Shown here: positions 35,900 to 45,308 of the stretch, in pieces
How the letters are laid out: each line of letters begins with the position of its first letter
Numbering within the stretch: the stretch's first letter is position 1
Origin: Mesorhizobium neociceri
Lineage (GTDB): Bacteria; Pseudomonadota; Alphaproteobacteria; Rhizobiales; Rhizobiaceae
Assembly: GCF_013520985.1 (NCBI RefSeq)
Contig: NZ_JACDTY010000006.1
Span: 124,001 to 188,000, forward strand
Length of the DNA stretch: 64,000 nucleotides
Direction: 5' to 3'
Notes under the pieces: model-generated
Seen by the model: the letters and a program-made list of their open reading frames with translations, nothing else
Told to the model about the DNA's origin: nothing
Databases searched by the model: none
Translations under genes and position numbers: made by a program

Positions 35900-36069
35900 G
35901 ATCTCCCCCCTTGTGGGGGAGATGTCCGGCAGGGCAGAGGGGGGCGCTGTCCCTCCAGCCTGTCCCTACTACACAATTTGCAGCCGGCGCAACGCATGAG
36001 AACCGATCGCCGCGATCCTTCGCGCCCCCCTCTGCCCTGCCGGGCATCTCCCCCACAAGGAGGGAGATT
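35900..36069. repeat. Hairpin repeat family B, copy 1
   Basis: An inverted pair of about 50-base arms (starting GATCTCCCCCCTTGTGGGGG and ending in ACAAGGAGGGAGAT), each containing its own small CTCCCCC/GGGGGAG hairpin, encloses a non-repeated core of about 60 bases. The arm words TCTGCCCTGCCGGGCATCTC recur in the copies at 42772 and 52699. Confidence 0.75.
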
Positions 36070-36112
36070 ACGCGCACTACCGCCTTCGCCAATCTCCATC
36101 GCCGCGCCCAAC

Positions 36113-36142
36113 AAAAAAGCCGCCAAGTTGCCCGGGCGGCTT
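36113..36142 (-). terminator. Terminator of the atp F0 operon
   Basis: On the minus strand AAGCCGCC and GGCGGCTT (36135-36142 and 36117-36124) form an 8-bp stem followed by a run of T (36113-36118), 25 bases after the atpF stop. A classic factor-independent terminator. Confidence 0.8.
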
Positions 36143-36166
36143 CGATGATGCGTTGACGGCTTCCGC

Positions 36167-36658
36167 TCAGTTCAGCTTGGCCTTCACGTCCTGCAGCGCG
36201 GATTTGAACAGGTCGGCGCCGGCCTTGGCATCGACTTTGGCCGCAAGCAGCGTGCGGGCTGCCTCGACGGCGATGTCGACGGCGCTGGCGCGCACTTCGG
36301 CGACAGCTTCGCGCTCGGCTTGGCCGATCTTCTGCTCGGCAAGCGCGGTGCGGCGGGTGACGTAATCCTCGGTCTTCTTGTGCGCCTCGGCGGCAAGCAT
36401 GTCTGCCTCGCGCTTGGCTGCGGCGACGATTGCCGCGGCCTCCTGCTCGGCTTCCTTGCGCTTCTTCTGGTACTGGCCGAGCAGCTGCTGGGCCTCCTCG
36501 CGCAGCCTGCGGGCTTCCGCAAGCTCGTCGCTGATCTTGGCGGCACGGGCGTCGAGCGCCTTGGCAATCAGCCCCGGTACCTTGATGTAGATGGCGACGC
36601 CGAGGAAAATGATCAGGGCGACGGTGGCCCAGAGCGTCGCGAGCGATGTGGCGTCCAT
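36167..36658 (-). CDS. atpF: ATP synthase F0 subunit b
   Basis: 163-residue stator subunit b. A single N-terminal membrane span (LATLWATVALIIFLGVAIYI) is followed by a long charged coiled coil (ARAAKISDELAEARRLREEA onward). It dimerises, here with the b' product of the gene just upstream, and ties the F1 head to F0. AGGAG precedes the ATG at 36656-36658. It is the last gene of atpI-B-E-F'-F; the F1 genes are not in this window, the usual split layout of alphaproteobacteria. Confidence 0.95.
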   Translation of the reverse strand: MDATSLATLWATVALIIFLGVAIYIKVPGLIAKALDARAAKISDELAEARRLREEAQQLLGQYQKKRKEAEQEAAAIVAAAKREADMLAAEAHKKTEDYVTRRTALAEQKIGQAEREAVAEVRASAVDIAVEAARTLLAAKVDAKAGADLFKSALQDVKAKLN

Positions 36659-36668
36659 GATGTGCTCC

Positions 36669-37268
36669 TCAGCGGGCCACGGATTTGACGGCAGCCGCGA
36701 TCTCGACCTTGCTGGCCTTGCCGCCGACAAGCGCATCGACAATGGCCGATGCGGTGTCCTCGGCGATCGTGCCGACTTCCTTCATGGCCTTGGCCTTGAT
36801 GGAAGCGATGCTGGCCTCGGCCTCGCCGAGCTTCTTGTCGAGCGCGGCCTCGATCTTCTTGCGAGCGGTCTCGGCTTCGGCCTTGGCGGCGTCGTTGGCC
36901 TGCTGGCCGATCGCATTGGCCTTGGTCTTGGCTTCCAGCAGTTCCTGCTCGTAAGCAGCAACGGCAGCGTCAGCCTCGCCCTTCAGCTTGGCGGCCTGGT
37001 CGAGGTCCTGCGTAATGCGATCGCTACGCACGTCGATAATGCCGCCAAGGCGCGGCATCACCACCTTCTTCAGGAACAGGTAGAACAGCCCGAACGTGAT
37101 CGCCAGCCACAGAAGCTGCGACGGGAACGTCGCCGGATCGAATGGCGGGAACGTGCCGTGCGCCTCGGCGGGCACGCCGGTGCCGGAATGCGTGTCGCCT
37201 TCCGTGCCGGTGTGGGCGCCTTCAGCGGCGGGTGCGGACTCTTGCGCAAAGGCAGATGTCACGAACAT
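36669..37268 (-). CDS. atpG: ATP synthase F0 subunit b'
   Basis: 199-residue second stator subunit, named atpG or atpF' (not the F1 gamma gene). It has a 50-residue Ala/Gly/Glu-rich N-terminal leader (SAFAQESAPAAEGAHTG), a membrane span (SQLLWLAITFGLFYLFLKKV) and a coiled-coil tail rich in KAEAETARKKIE-like heptads. Having b and b' is typical of photosynthetic bacteria and alphaproteobacteria. GGGGA lies upstream of the ATG. It is followed by atpF after 10 bases. Confidence 0.93.
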   Translation of the reverse strand: MFVTSAFAQESAPAAEGAHTGTEGDTHSGTGVPAEAHGTFPPFDPATFPSQLLWLAITFGLFYLFLKKVVMPRLGGIIDVRSDRITQDLDQAAKLKGEADAAVAAYEQELLEAKTKANAIGQQANDAAKAEAETARKKIEAALDKKLGEAEASIASIKAKAMKEVGTIAEDTASAIVDALVGGKASKVEIAAAVKSVAR

Positions 37269-37334
37269 GGACTATCCCCTGATATCAGGCATGGCCGCAT
37301 GGTAGCGGCCGGCCTGTCCAATCTTCTCGAAAGC

Positions 37335-37559
37335 TCAGCCGAACAGGGCGAGAAGCGCGATCAGAAGCGAGAAAATGCCCAGAGCTTCGGTCACAGCGAA
37401 GCCGAAAATCAGGCGGCCGAACTGGCCATCGGCGGCCGACGGATTGCGCAGGGCGCCCGCCAGGTAGCTGCCGAAGATGTTGCCGAGGCCAATGCCCGCG
37501 CCGCCCATGCCCAGGCAAGCGATGCCGGCGCCGATGTACTTTGCTGCTTCTGCGTCCAT
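37335..37559 (-). CDS. atpE: ATP synthase F0 subunit c
   Basis: 74-residue proteolipid of the rotor ring, a two-helix hairpin. Helix 1 carries [19 protein letters not shown], the polar loop is RNPSA, and helix 2 bears the proton-carrying Glu58 in [13 protein letters not shown]. It uses Glu, as expected for this group. AAAGGAG lies 6 bases before the ATG. Gap to atpB upstream is 66 bases, possibly to allow the higher expression c needs. Confidence 0.97.
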   Translation of the reverse strand: MDAEAAKYIGAGIACLGMGGAGIGLGNIFGSYLAGALRNPSAADGQFGRLIFGFAVTEALGIFSLLIALLALFG

Positions 37560-37625
37560 TTTAAACTCCTTTGGATCTGTAATTCCGTTGCAATTCCATC
37601 CGGCGACCGACGCCGGAAACTCTAT

Positions 37626-38384
37626 CTAGTGCGAAGGATGCAGCGCATCATTCAGGTACATGCAGGTCAGCACGGCGAACACATATGCCTGCAAGAGCGC
37701 CACGAGCAACTCCAGCGCGGTCAGCGCCACGGCCATTGCCAGCGGCAGGACCGATCCCGCAACGCCGAGCGCACCGAGCGCACTCAGGCTGACCACAAAC
37801 CCGGAAAACACCTTCAGGGTAATGTGGCCGGCGAGCATGTTGGCGAACAGACGAACCGATAGGCTGACCGGACGCGAGACAAAGGAAATCACCTCGATTG
37901 GAACGACAAGCACCATCATCAGGATGGGCACGCCCTTCGGCACGAAAAGCTTGAGGAAGCCCAGGCCGTGCTTCATGAAGCCATAGACGATGACGGTTCC
38001 GATCACCAGCGCGGCCAAGCCGAAGGTGACGATGATGTGGCTGGTGATGGTGAAGAAATAAGGAAAAAGGCCAAGCAGATTGGCGACAAGCACAAACATG
38101 AACAGCGAGAACACGAAGGGAAAGAACTTCATGCCTTGGGTTCCGGCTGCATCGCGCAACATATTCGCGACGAACTCGTAGGCCATTTCCGAAACCGACT
38201 GCAGGCGCCCGGGAATAAGGCTCCGGCTCGAGGTCGAGAGGTAAAGAAACGCCGATGCAATGGCCACGGTCGCGACCATGAACAGTGCCGAATTGGTGAA
38301 GGACAGGTCGTAGCCGCCGATGTTGATCGGAATCAGCTTGACGATATGGAACTGGTGGATCGGATCGACCTTGTCAGCAGCCAT
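37626..38384 (-). CDS. atpB: ATP synthase F0 subunit a
   Basis: 252-residue membrane subunit that forms the two proton half-channels. Five to six hydrophobic helices are visible; the essential Arg lies in [15 protein letters not shown] (about residue 190), with [14 protein letters not shown] and [18 protein letters not shown] also conserved. GGGGA precedes the ATG at 38382-38384. It follows atpI after about 60 bases. Confidence 0.97.
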   Translation of the reverse strand: MAADKVDPIHQFHIVKLIPINIGGYDLSFTNSALFMVATVAIASAFLYLSTSSRSLIPGRLQSVSEMAYEFVANMLRDAAGTQGMKFFPFVFSLFMFVLVANLLGLFPYFFTITSHIIVTFGLAALVIGTVIVYGFMKHGLGFLKLFVPKGVPILMMVLVVPIEVISFVSRPVSLSVRLFANMLAGHITLKVFSGFVVSLSALGALGVAGSVLPLAMAVALTALELLVALLQAYVFAVLTCMYLNDALHPSH

Positions 38385-38447
38385 TTACATCCCCGTCAAA
38401 GCCACGAACGGCTTTAAGTGTTCTTATGCGCCATTGGCGGCGCCAGT

Positions 38448-38840
38448 TCATTCTTTCGGATCGCGCGACTTCTCGCTTTTTCCGAATTCCGCCACAACAC
38501 CTGCCGAACGCAGGACATTGAGCACGCCGGCGCCAAAGCCCAGCAACAGACCGACAACCAGACCCCATGGCGAGGTTCCCGCCACACGATCCAGAAACCA
38601 GCCAATGCCCACACCCACCACTATCCCGGCGATGAACTCGCTGGACAGCTTGAGCGCCTGGCCATATCCGGCCGTCGCTTTCGCGCCGTCATTCCCCTCT
38701 AGCCGATCCGGCCGTCTTGTCGCAAGCGATGCTCCAAGCTCGCGCCGGCGGCGCTCGAGATCTTCGTCGCGGACGTCGGCTTCGTGCTTGCTGCCGCGGC
38801 CGGTTTCTCCGGTTCCGTCTGGCCCGTTCTTGTCGGCCAT
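38448..38840 (-). CDS. atpI: ATP synthase protein I
   Basis: 130-residue AtpI, thought to help assemble the c-ring and aid Mg uptake. A charged N-terminal half (DVRDEDLERRRRELGASLA) is followed by two membrane spans, ELSSEFIAGIVVGVGIGWFL in part and GLVVGLLLGFGAGVLNVL, joined by a short loop. A G-rich ribosome binding site is upstream. First gene of the F0 operon, with a good promoter at 38898-38926. Confidence 0.92.
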   Translation of the reverse strand: MADKNGPDGTGETGRGSKHEADVRDEDLERRRRELGASLATRRPDRLEGNDGAKATAGYGQALKLSSEFIAGIVVGVGIGWFLDRVAGTSPWGLVVGLLLGFGAGVLNVLRSAGVVAEFGKSEKSRDPKE

Positions 38841-38897
38841 CGTAACCCCCCTGCCCGGTCAGACCGTCACCGTCCGTCCGCTTCTAAAGTCGCCGGC

Positions 38898-38926
38898 AAC
38901 ATAGTTAGAGGGTTTGCGCCCGTCAA
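38898..38926 (-). promoter_or_regulatory. Promoter of the atp F0 operon
   Basis: On the minus strand the -35 box TTGACG (38921-38926) is followed by exactly 17 bases and TATGTT (38898-38903), 58 bases upstream of atpI. This is the best housekeeping-type promoter in the window. Confidence 0.65.
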
Positions 38927-39105
38927 GCCACGGGCGGGACTTCAACGCCATGTATTTTCTCTATTGAAATCAACCACTTGCAGAGGTGCGACATCGTGCC
39001 CGGCACTATGGGGTCGGCACATGCCCCGAATCCGTCCGGCGACCGCTGTCCGATTTCGGCGCCCGGGGGCTTTTGCGGCTCGTAACAGATGGCGGCCCGA
39101 AGGGC

Positions 39106-40290
39106 TCAGCTCCAACCGCCGCCATAGGTGCGGTAGAAGATATGCAGGCCGATCTTGGTCATCTTCTGCATCGTGCGGGCCCAACCCGGATGAACATAGT
39201 TGGCGTAGTAATGGGTCGATGAGCCGACTTCCGGGATGAAGATCTTGCCGGCGGTGACGGCCATGGCGACATCCTGCGCCACCTTGTAGTTGGCAGGGCT
39301 TTCGATGCGCTTCTTCCTGCCGTCGCAGGCGAAGGAGAACTGGCAGCGGTTCAGCCAGTTGTCGTTCTGGTAGACGACGCCGCAGATCGAATTCGGATAG
39401 GCGGGATTGCGGACCCGGTTGAGGATGACCTGCGCGACTGCGGCCTGGCCGCGCACGGATTCGCCGCGCGCCTCGAAATAGATGCCGTTGGCGAGGCAGG
39501 CCTGCTCCTTCTTGGAGAAGACGCTGGCCGGCAGTGGGGTCTGAATCCACGAGTGATCGCCCTTGGCCATCGGCGGAATGAAGCGCCCATCGTTCGGGTC
39601 CTCGTCCTGCAGCAGCGCCTCGAAGGGCGAGGCTTTGGCGTAGTCGGGTTCGGCCTGGGCATAGGCGGTGGCCAGCACGTCGGGCTTGTCGTTGTTGACG
39701 AGGGCCGCAAGCATCGCCGGCACGCCGGGATCGGGCTTCCTGTCCACATTGGTGTGGAACGCCTGGGCGATCTGGATTTCCTTGCCCTTGAGGCCAGGCT
39801 TGGCAAAGGCCAGCTTCAGGCCGCTGTCCATGCTCGGCCGCAGCAGCGAGGAGGTGCGCTCGAAGATCGAGCCGGCATTGAAGTTCTTCGGCGGCGCCAC
39901 CGGCGAGACCTGGATGATGCGGCCCTTCTTGTCGGCGCGCATGATGCGATCCTCGTCCGGCGTGACGCCGGCGACATTGCCCTCGCCGCGAAACGAGACC
40001 TTGCCGACGCCGGGCAGGCGCACGCCCGAGCCCGAGAGCGAGCCGGTGGTGACGGAATCGATGAAAGGCATTTCAGCGGCATGGACCGAGCCGGCGACCG
40101 AGCGCTCGACGTAAGAGTTCCAGCGGGTGCCCGACGCTTCGAGGCCGGAAATCAGACTGCCCATGTCCTGGTAGGCAACGACGGTCGGAAAGCCGATCCA
40201 GATGCCGAGCCCGATGACCAATGGCGATATGAAGGAACGTTTTTTCTCACCGGCGGCGGCAGCCAGCCGCGTCAAGACACGTCGATGCAC
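39106..40290 (-). CDS. SleB-family cell wall hydrolase
   Basis: 394-residue envelope protein. A membrane anchor near the N-terminus (FISPLVIGLGIWIGFPTVVA) is followed by 250 residues of linker and then a SleB/CwlJ hydrolase domain: CLANGIYFEARGESVRGQAA (catalytic Glu in the FEARGE motif), VAQVILNRVRNPAYP, CQFSFACDG and HYYANYVHPGW. It would cleave peptidoglycan in the periplasm. The GTG at 40288-40290 has GGAGAG about 6 bases upstream and gives the basic VHRRVLTRL start; the TTG 14 codons earlier has none. Confidence 0.88.
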   Translation of the reverse strand: MHRRVLTRLAAAAGEKKRSFISPLVIGLGIWIGFPTVVAYQDMGSLISGLEASGTRWNSYVERSVAGSVHAAEMPFIDSVTTGSLSGSGVRLPGVGKVSFRGEGNVAGVTPDEDRIMRADKKGRIIQVSPVAPPKNFNAGSIFERTSSLLRPSMDSGLKLAFAKPGLKGKEIQIAQAFHTNVDRKPDPGVPAMLAALVNNDKPDVLATAYAQAEPDYAKASPFEALLQDEDPNDGRFIPPMAKGDHSWIQTPLPASVFSKKEQACLANGIYFEARGESVRGQAAVAQVILNRVRNPAYPNSICGVVYQNDNWLNRCQFSFACDGRKKRIESPANYKVAQDVAMAVTAGKIFIPEVGSSTHYYANYVHPGWARTMQKMTKIGLHIFYRTYGGGWS

Positions 40291-40341
40291 GGGGAACTCT
40301 CCAGAAACGCCACTGAGCCACTGGAGAGCCAAAGTGAAGCA

Positions 40342-40362
40342 TTAACCTTGATGCGGGGTTAA
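40342..40362. promoter_or_regulatory. Inverted repeat upstream of SleB-type gene
   Basis: TTAACC-N9-GGTTAA, perfect 6-bp arms, lies 52 bases upstream of the hydrolase start. TTAA-containing half sites recall CtrA, but the spacing does not fit TTAA-N7-TTAA, so the factor is left open. Confidence 0.35.
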
Positions 40363-40419
40363 CGACATCGATGGCGTTTTTTCAAACTGGCCCGAAACGG
40401 GACGCCGTTTGCAGGCCCG

Positions 40420-41709
40420 TCAGTTCGGCCGCAGCAAGATCGGCCAGGCCGACAGCGCGCAGAGCGCACCCACCAGCCAGACGCCAGGCCACGACCAGAT
40501 GAGCAGCAATGCCGGAATGGCCGTCGGCACCACGAAGAAGGCAATGAAGACGAAACTGTTGGCGAGGCCGAGCGCGGTTCCGGCGCGGCTGGCGCCGGCA
40601 AGCGTGGCGAGCTCGGTATAGGCGACGCCATGCCAGGCGGAGACCGAGATGCCGGCAACGACCAGCAGCACCGCGATTGCCGGTATCAACGCGGAATGCC
40701 AGCCTGGCGTGGCGGCAGCCGCCAGGACCAGCAGGCCGAGAGCCGCGAAACCAAGCGCGCTCGTCATGCTGCAGAGGCGCAGGAACCAGCGGCGGTTGCC
40801 ATGGCGGTCGGTGAAGCGGCCGCTCCAGACGCGCATGACCATGGCGCCGGTCTGCACCGCCGCAAGGCTGGCGCTGATCGTGAGCGTGCCCATGCCGGCG
40901 AAGTCATGCAGGAAGACGGAAGCGAAAGTCAGCACCGCCACCTGCGGGAAGCAGAGCAGGCCGATGGCGGTGGCGATGCGCCAGACCTCGACATTGCGCA
41001 ACGGCGCCGGGCCAGCCGGCTTTGCCATGGCCATGCCGTCGGCATCGCTCTCCGGCGGCTGGTGCAGCCAGCGCCAGGCAAACAGCGCCGAGACGGCGTT
41101 GACGGCTGCCAGCAGCCCGAAGACCGCCGCGAATCCATGCGCTGAGGCCAGCGACGGCAGGACCAGAGCGCCGAGCCCGCCGCCGAGCGGCACCGCCGTC
41201 TGCCGTATGCTCATGGCAAAGCCACGCTCGCCTTCATGGAACCAGGCCATGATGGCGCGGCCGCTGGAGCCGTTGACGCTGCCGCCGAGCAGGCCGGTGA
41301 CGAGAAGGCATGCGGCCAGCATTGCAACGCCGGGCACATAGGTCGCCGACGGGACGATGAACAACGCCATGGCCGCGAGCCACGCCGCCGTCGCGCCGAG
41401 GCCGGTCAACAGCACGCCGCGATCACCCCAGCGGTCAGTGAGCAGCCCCCAGGGCAGTTCGCTCAAGGCGACCCCCAGGCCGAGCAGGCCGAGGACCAGG
41501 CCGAGATTGCCGTTGGAGAGCTGATAACCCGAACGCAGAAACACCGCCGCCGCCGGTATGCCGGCGAAGGTGGCTGAGAAACTGGCATTGGCGGCAACGC
41601 CGATGCCAAGCACCTTCCAGCGATGATTGGCGGGAAATCGTTCAGCCTTCGAAGTGACGGCGGCTCGACCAACCCGGCCTGGCTCACAATTTGCGTCGGC
41701 GATCGACAT
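40420..41709 (-). CDS. MFS transporter
   Basis: 429-residue major facilitator with 12 predicted membrane helices. The loop 2-3 motif is LLTDRWGDRGVLL, and loop 8-9 has WSGRFTDRHGNRRW, which fit the MFS A motif; FHEGERGFAMSIRQTAVPLGG is typical of the NNP/CynX-like branch. AGGAGT lies upstream of the ATG at 41707-41709. It faces a LysR regulator across a 118-base gap holding a perfect palindrome, so that regulator probably controls it. Substrate unknown, direction uncertain. Confidence 0.88.
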   Translation of the reverse strand: MSIADANCEPGRVGRAAVTSKAERFPANHRWKVLGIGVAANASFSATFAGIPAAAVFLRSGYQLSNGNLGLVLGLLGLGVALSELPWGLLTDRWGDRGVLLTGLGATAAWLAAMALFIVPSATYVPGVAMLAACLLVTGLLGGSVNGSSGRAIMAWFHEGERGFAMSIRQTAVPLGGGLGALVLPSLASAHGFAAVFGLLAAVNAVSALFAWRWLHQPPESDADGMAMAKPAGPAPLRNVEVWRIATAIGLLCFPQVAVLTFASVFLHDFAGMGTLTISASLAAVQTGAMVMRVWSGRFTDRHGNRRWFLRLCSMTSALGFAALGLLVLAAAATPGWHSALIPAIAVLLVVAGISVSAWHGVAYTELATLAGASRAGTALGLANSFVFIAFFVVPTAIPALLLIWSWPGVWLVGALCALSAWPILLRPN

Positions 41710-41773
41710 GGCGGGGACTCCTGTAATGGCCCTTTCCGGACCTTGACGCCTCGTCTCTACCGCCGTAATTTCA

Positions 41774-41788
41774 TCCCGAATATCGGGA
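41774..41788. promoter_or_regulatory. Candidate LysR operator
   Basis: TCCCGA-ata-TCGGGA is a perfect palindrome with a half copy (ATTCCCGA) at 41803-41810, between the divergent MFS and LysR genes. Its T...A ends suit a LysR site. Confidence 0.5.
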
Positions 41789-41827
41789 AGTTTTTGACAA
41801 TTATTCCCGAAAAGCAGGATTGTTGCG

Positions 41828-42736
41828 ATGCGACGCATAACCTTCGACCTCGATGTCCTCAGAAGCTTCGTCACCGGCATGGAGCTAGGCAGTTTCGCCA
41901 AGGCCGCCGACCGGCTCGGACGGTCGACCTCGGCGGTCAGCGCGCAATTGAAGAAACTGGAGGAGCAGGCGGCGACGCCGATCTTCCGCAAGTCTGGGCG
42001 CGGCCTGGCACTGACCGAAGCCGGCGAAACCATGCTCGGCTACGCCAGGCGGCTGCTCGAGTTGAATGACGAGGCGGCTTCCGCCATCCACGATGTCGAG
42101 CTGGAAGGCTGGGTGAGGCTTGGCCTGCAGGAGGATTTCGGCGAGGCGGTGCTGCCTGAGGTGCTCGGGCGCTTCGCCCGCGCGCACCCCAAGGTCAAGA
42201 TCGAGGCGAGGATCGGACGCAGCTATGAACTTGCCGAGCGGATCACATCAGGCAATCTCGACATCGCGCTGGCCTGGGACAGCGGCCAGGCGCTGCCCTA
42301 CAGCCGGCATGTCGGTGATGTGCAGTTGCGCTGGATCGGTCCGGCAAAGCTGATCGAGACCAGCCTGCGCGAGGGCGAGGCGCTGCCGCTGGTGGCGCTG
42401 GAAGCGCCCTGCCTGCTACGCACGGTGACGACGGAAACACTCGACCGCGCCGGCTTGCCGTGGCGGATGGCCTTCTCCAGCCCCAGCCTTGGCGGCATCT
42501 GGGCGGCTGTTGCGGCGGGGCTAGGCTTGACGATCCGCACCGATATCGGCCTGCCGGCCAATGTCAGGGCAATGGCGCCGCAGGCGCTGGGTTTGCCCGC
42601 GCTGCCGACAATGGCGCTGGTGCTGCACCAGAAAGATGCCGAACTGGATCCGGTCGCGGCGCGGCTGGCGGATATATTGTTGCAGGCGGCGATAGAGGCG
42701 CTGCCGCGGGACGAACGATTGAGGGAGGTCGCTTAG
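41828..42736 (+). CDS. LysR-family transcriptional regulator
   Basis: 302-residue LysR protein. HTH at the N-terminus: DLDVLRSFVTGMELGSFAKA, then STSAVSAQLKKLEEQAATPI; the effector domain has YELAERITSGNLDIALAW. It is divergent from an MFS transporter gene, the usual arrangement for a regulator and its target. The ATG at 41828 follows AGGA-like bases. The specific effector is unknown. Confidence 0.9.
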   Translation: MRRITFDLDVLRSFVTGMELGSFAKAADRLGRSTSAVSAQLKKLEEQAATPIFRKSGRGLALTEAGETMLGYARRLLELNDEAASAIHDVELEGWVRLGLQEDFGEAVLPEVLGRFARAHPKVKIEARIGRSYELAERITSGNLDIALAWDSGQALPYSRHVGDVQLRWIGPAKLIETSLREGEALPLVALEAPCLLRTVTTETLDRAGLPWRMAFSSPSLGGIWAAVAAGLGLTIRTDIGLPANVRAMAPQALGLPALPTMALVLHQKDAELDPVAARLADILLQAAIEALPRDERLREVA

Positions 42737-42771
42737 ACAGCCGGAACAGGTATCCAGCGCCGCGTTCCGTC

Positions 42772-42930
42772 ACGCCCCCCTCTGTCCTGCCGGACATCTC
42801 CCCCTCAGGGGGGGAGATTGGCTACCACGTTGGCTTTCGCCAATTCTCGGACGATTGGGAAAAGGCGCGGCGGAGACGCTGCCAATCTCCCCCTCAAGGG
42901 GGAGATGCCCGGCAGGGCAGGGGGGGTGCG
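42772..42930. repeat. Hairpin repeat family B, copy 2
   Basis: Inverted arms begin ACGCCCCCCTCTGTCCTGCC and end in GGCAGGGCAGGGGGGGTGCG, with inner CTCCCCCT/AGGGGGAG hairpins. It lies between the LysR and der 3' ends. Confidence 0.75.
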
Positions 42931-42958
42931 GTCCCGCCAGCCTACGTAAGCCTGAGGC

Positions 42959-44392
42959 TCATTTGCGCTTGTTCGCCCTACCCGCGAACGGATTGTCCGA
43001 AGTCCGCAGCGCTATCCTGATTGGCACGCCGGGCATGTCGAAGGCTTCGCGCAGGCTGTTGGAGAGATAGCGGACGTAGGATTGCGGCATCGCATCGGGC
43101 CGCGAGCACTGGACGACAAAGCCCGGCGGCCGGGTCTTGGCCTGGGTGACATATTTGACCTTCAGCCGGCGGCCGGCGACGGCGGGCGGCGGGTGATGCG
43201 CCAGAATGCTTTCCAGCCAGCGGTTGAGCTTGCCGGTGGAAACGCGGCTGTTCCAGACCTTGTGCGTCTTGATGACGGCGTCCATCAGCTTGTCGAGGCT
43301 GCGGCCGGTCTCGGCCGAAACCGTCACCGCCTGGATGCCGCGCACCTGCGGCAAAAGCCGTGTGGTCTTTTCGCGCAGTTCCGCCAGAAGTTCCTGCGGA
43401 TTGTCGATCAGGTCCCACTTGTTGAAGGCGATGACCGGCGCCCTGCCCTCGCGGATGATCAGGTCGGCGATCTGCAGATCCTGCTTCTCGAAGGGGATGG
43501 TGGCGTCGAGCACGATGATGACGATCTCGGCAAAGCGGATGGCACGCAGGCCGTCCTGCACCGACATCACTTCCAGCTTCTCGTGGATCCTGGCCTTGCG
43601 GCGCATGCCGGCGGTGTCGAACAGTTTTAGCCGGCGGCCATGCCAGTCCCAGTCGACGGAGATGGAATCGCGGGTGATGCCGGCTTCCGGGCCGGTCAAC
43701 AGCCGCTCCTCGCCGATCAGCGCGTTGATCAGCGTCGACTTGCCGGCATTGGGGCGGCCGACGACGGCGATGCGCATCGGCTTGGTGTCGTCATAGGTTG
43801 CTTCAGCATCCGGATCGGTGATGTCCTCGCCGATCAGTACCTCGCTGGCGGCGACCTCCTCCTCGGACTCGGCCTCCTCCTCGTCGAAAGCGCGCTTCTC
43901 GCCAAGGGCCTCGATGACAGCGTCGCGCAAGTCGGGCATGCCCTGGCCGTGCTCGGCCGAGACCGGGATGGGCTCGCCGAGGCCGAGCTCCCAGGCCTCC
44001 AGCATGCCGCCTTGGGCGCCCTTGGCCTCGGCCTTGTTGGCGACCAGCACGACCGGCTTACCGGCCTTGCGCACGATTTCGGCAAAGGTGCGGTCGTCGG
44101 GCAGCAGGCCGGACTTGGCGTCGATGGTGAAGAAGATCAGGTCGGCTTCGCGGATGGCGATCTCGGTCTGCGCGCGCATGCGGCCGGGCAGCGTCGAGGC
44201 GGCCGCATCCTCGAAGCCGGCGGTATCGATGACATCGAAATGCAGGTCGTAGAGTTTGGCCGCGTGGACGCGACGATCGCGGGTGACGCCCGGCGTGTCG
44301 TCGACAAGCGCAAGCTTCCTTCCCACCAGCCGGTTGAAAAGCGTCGATTTGCCGACGTTAGGACGACCGATAATGGCGACTTTGAAGCTCAT
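42959..44392 (-). CDS. der: Ribosome-associated GTPase Der (EngA)
   Basis: 477-residue GTPase with two tandem G domains, needed for 50S ribosome maturation. The first P-loop is [16 protein letters not shown] (about 8-23), with [16 protein letters not shown] and NKAE; the second is [16 protein letters not shown] (about 212), with [17 protein letters not shown] and NKWDLI. The C-terminal KH-like domain holds [16 protein letters not shown]. Between the domains a 30-residue acidic stretch ([15 protein letters not shown]) is longer than in E. coli. It is preceded by a TPR gene on the same strand. Confidence 0.97.
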   Translation of the reverse strand: MSFKVAIIGRPNVGKSTLFNRLVGRKLALVDDTPGVTRDRRVHAAKLYDLHFDVIDTAGFEDAAASTLPGRMRAQTEIAIREADLIFFTIDAKSGLLPDDRTFAEIVRKAGKPVVLVANKAEAKGAQGGMLEAWELGLGEPIPVSAEHGQGMPDLRDAVIEALGEKRAFDEEEAESEEEVAASEVLIGEDITDPDAEATYDDTKPMRIAVVGRPNAGKSTLINALIGEERLLTGPEAGITRDSISVDWDWHGRRLKLFDTAGMRRKARIHEKLEVMSVQDGLRAIRFAEIVIIVLDATIPFEKQDLQIADLIIREGRAPVIAFNKWDLIDNPQELLAELREKTTRLLPQVRGIQAVTVSAETGRSLDKLMDAVIKTHKVWNSRVSTGKLNRWLESILAHHPPPAVAGRRLKVKYVTQAKTRPPGFVVQCSRPDAMPQSYVRYLSNSLREAFDMPGVPIRIALRTSDNPFAGRANKRK

Positions 44393-44451
44393 CCGGCCCT
44401 ACAATCCGTCATCCATCGCCCAAAACCGCAGCGCATTTTGGGCGACGCGTA

Positions 44452-45114
44452 TCATGACGCGCCCGAGCCGCGGATCAGTTCCGACATCAGCGTCGCCCGC
44501 TGACGCGCATTGCGCGGGGCGCCGTCATCGGCGGCGATCTGGTCGAACAGTTTCAGCGCATCCTGGGTCTTGCCATCCTTCCAGGCGGCAAGGCCGAGCG
44601 CTTCGCGCGCCGTGTGGCGCAGTGTGTTGTTATCGGCGGTCAGCGCTTCGACGCGGCTGGAAACGTCGGCGAAGGAGCCGTGGTCGACGAGCAGAAGAGC
44701 TGCCCGCAAGCGCGCCATGTCGCGAATGCCCTGGGGAATGGCGGTGTCGGCGGCAACGCCATCGAAATCCGCGACGGCGGCGGCAAAGTCGCCCTTGTCG
44801 GCCTTGACGGTTGCCGCACGCATGCGGGCGAGCAGCGGGTAAGCGCCGTAGCCGTCCTTTTCCAGCTGCTGAAGTGCTGTCAGCGCATCGTCGCTCTTGC
44901 CATCATTGGCAAGCTTGAGCGCCTGCGAGAAGGCATCGCCGGAGCGGTTGGCGCGGGTCTCGTCCCAATAGCGGTAGCCGACGAAGGCGGCGGTGCCGAG
45001 CACCACCAGGATGGCGAGGCCAAGGATCGCCGGACCGAAACGGTCCCACAGCGCCTGCGCCTGGTCGCGGCGCATCTCGTCGTTGACTTCGCGGATAAAA
45101 CTGTCGTCGGACAT
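44452..45114 (-). CDS. Membrane-anchored TPR-like protein, YfgM type
   Basis: 220 residues: a cytoplasmic N-terminus (SDDSFIREVNDEMRRDQAQA), one membrane span (GPAILGLAILVVLGTAAFVG) and a periplasmic TPR-like region with repeated DALTALQQLEKDGYGAYPLL and KLFDQIAADDGAP. This is the YfgM / Ancillary SecYEG translocon subunit architecture. YfgM lies beside der in E. coli too, which supports the call. ATG 45112-45114 is preferred over the TTG one codon before it. Confidence 0.85.
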   Translation of the reverse strand: MSDDSFIREVNDEMRRDQAQALWDRFGPAILGLAILVVLGTAAFVGYRYWDETRANRSGDAFSQALKLANDGKSDDALTALQQLEKDGYGAYPLLARMRAATVKADKGDFAAAVADFDGVAADTAIPQGIRDMARLRAALLLVDHGSFADVSSRVEALTADNNTLRHTAREALGLAAWKDGKTQDALKLFDQIAADDGAPRNARQRATLMSELIRGSGAS

Positions 45115-45308
45115 CAATCAAAACCATTGCTGCCCCGGCAGGGGCGCTTCTTGAGCCCCGCGTTTTAGCGAAATTTTGTCGGCATGGAAGGGGCTGGGCA
45201 GGAAAATCGGCTAATCGCCGGGCGGGCGACAGCCTGTGGCCGTCAGACCCGCGCCACATTTTGCCGCTAGCCGGCTTGGACTGCCTCCGGATCAAGCCCA
45301 GATTGCCG

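Noticed and set aside
36591..37862. 423-codon plus-strand frame across the atp genes
   Set aside because: Antisense to atpF, atpF', atpE and atpB, all certain.
40342..40362. CtrA binding site upstream of the SleB-type gene
   Set aside because: TTAA words are present but the spacing is not TTAA-N7-TTAA; kept only as an unassigned inverted repeat.
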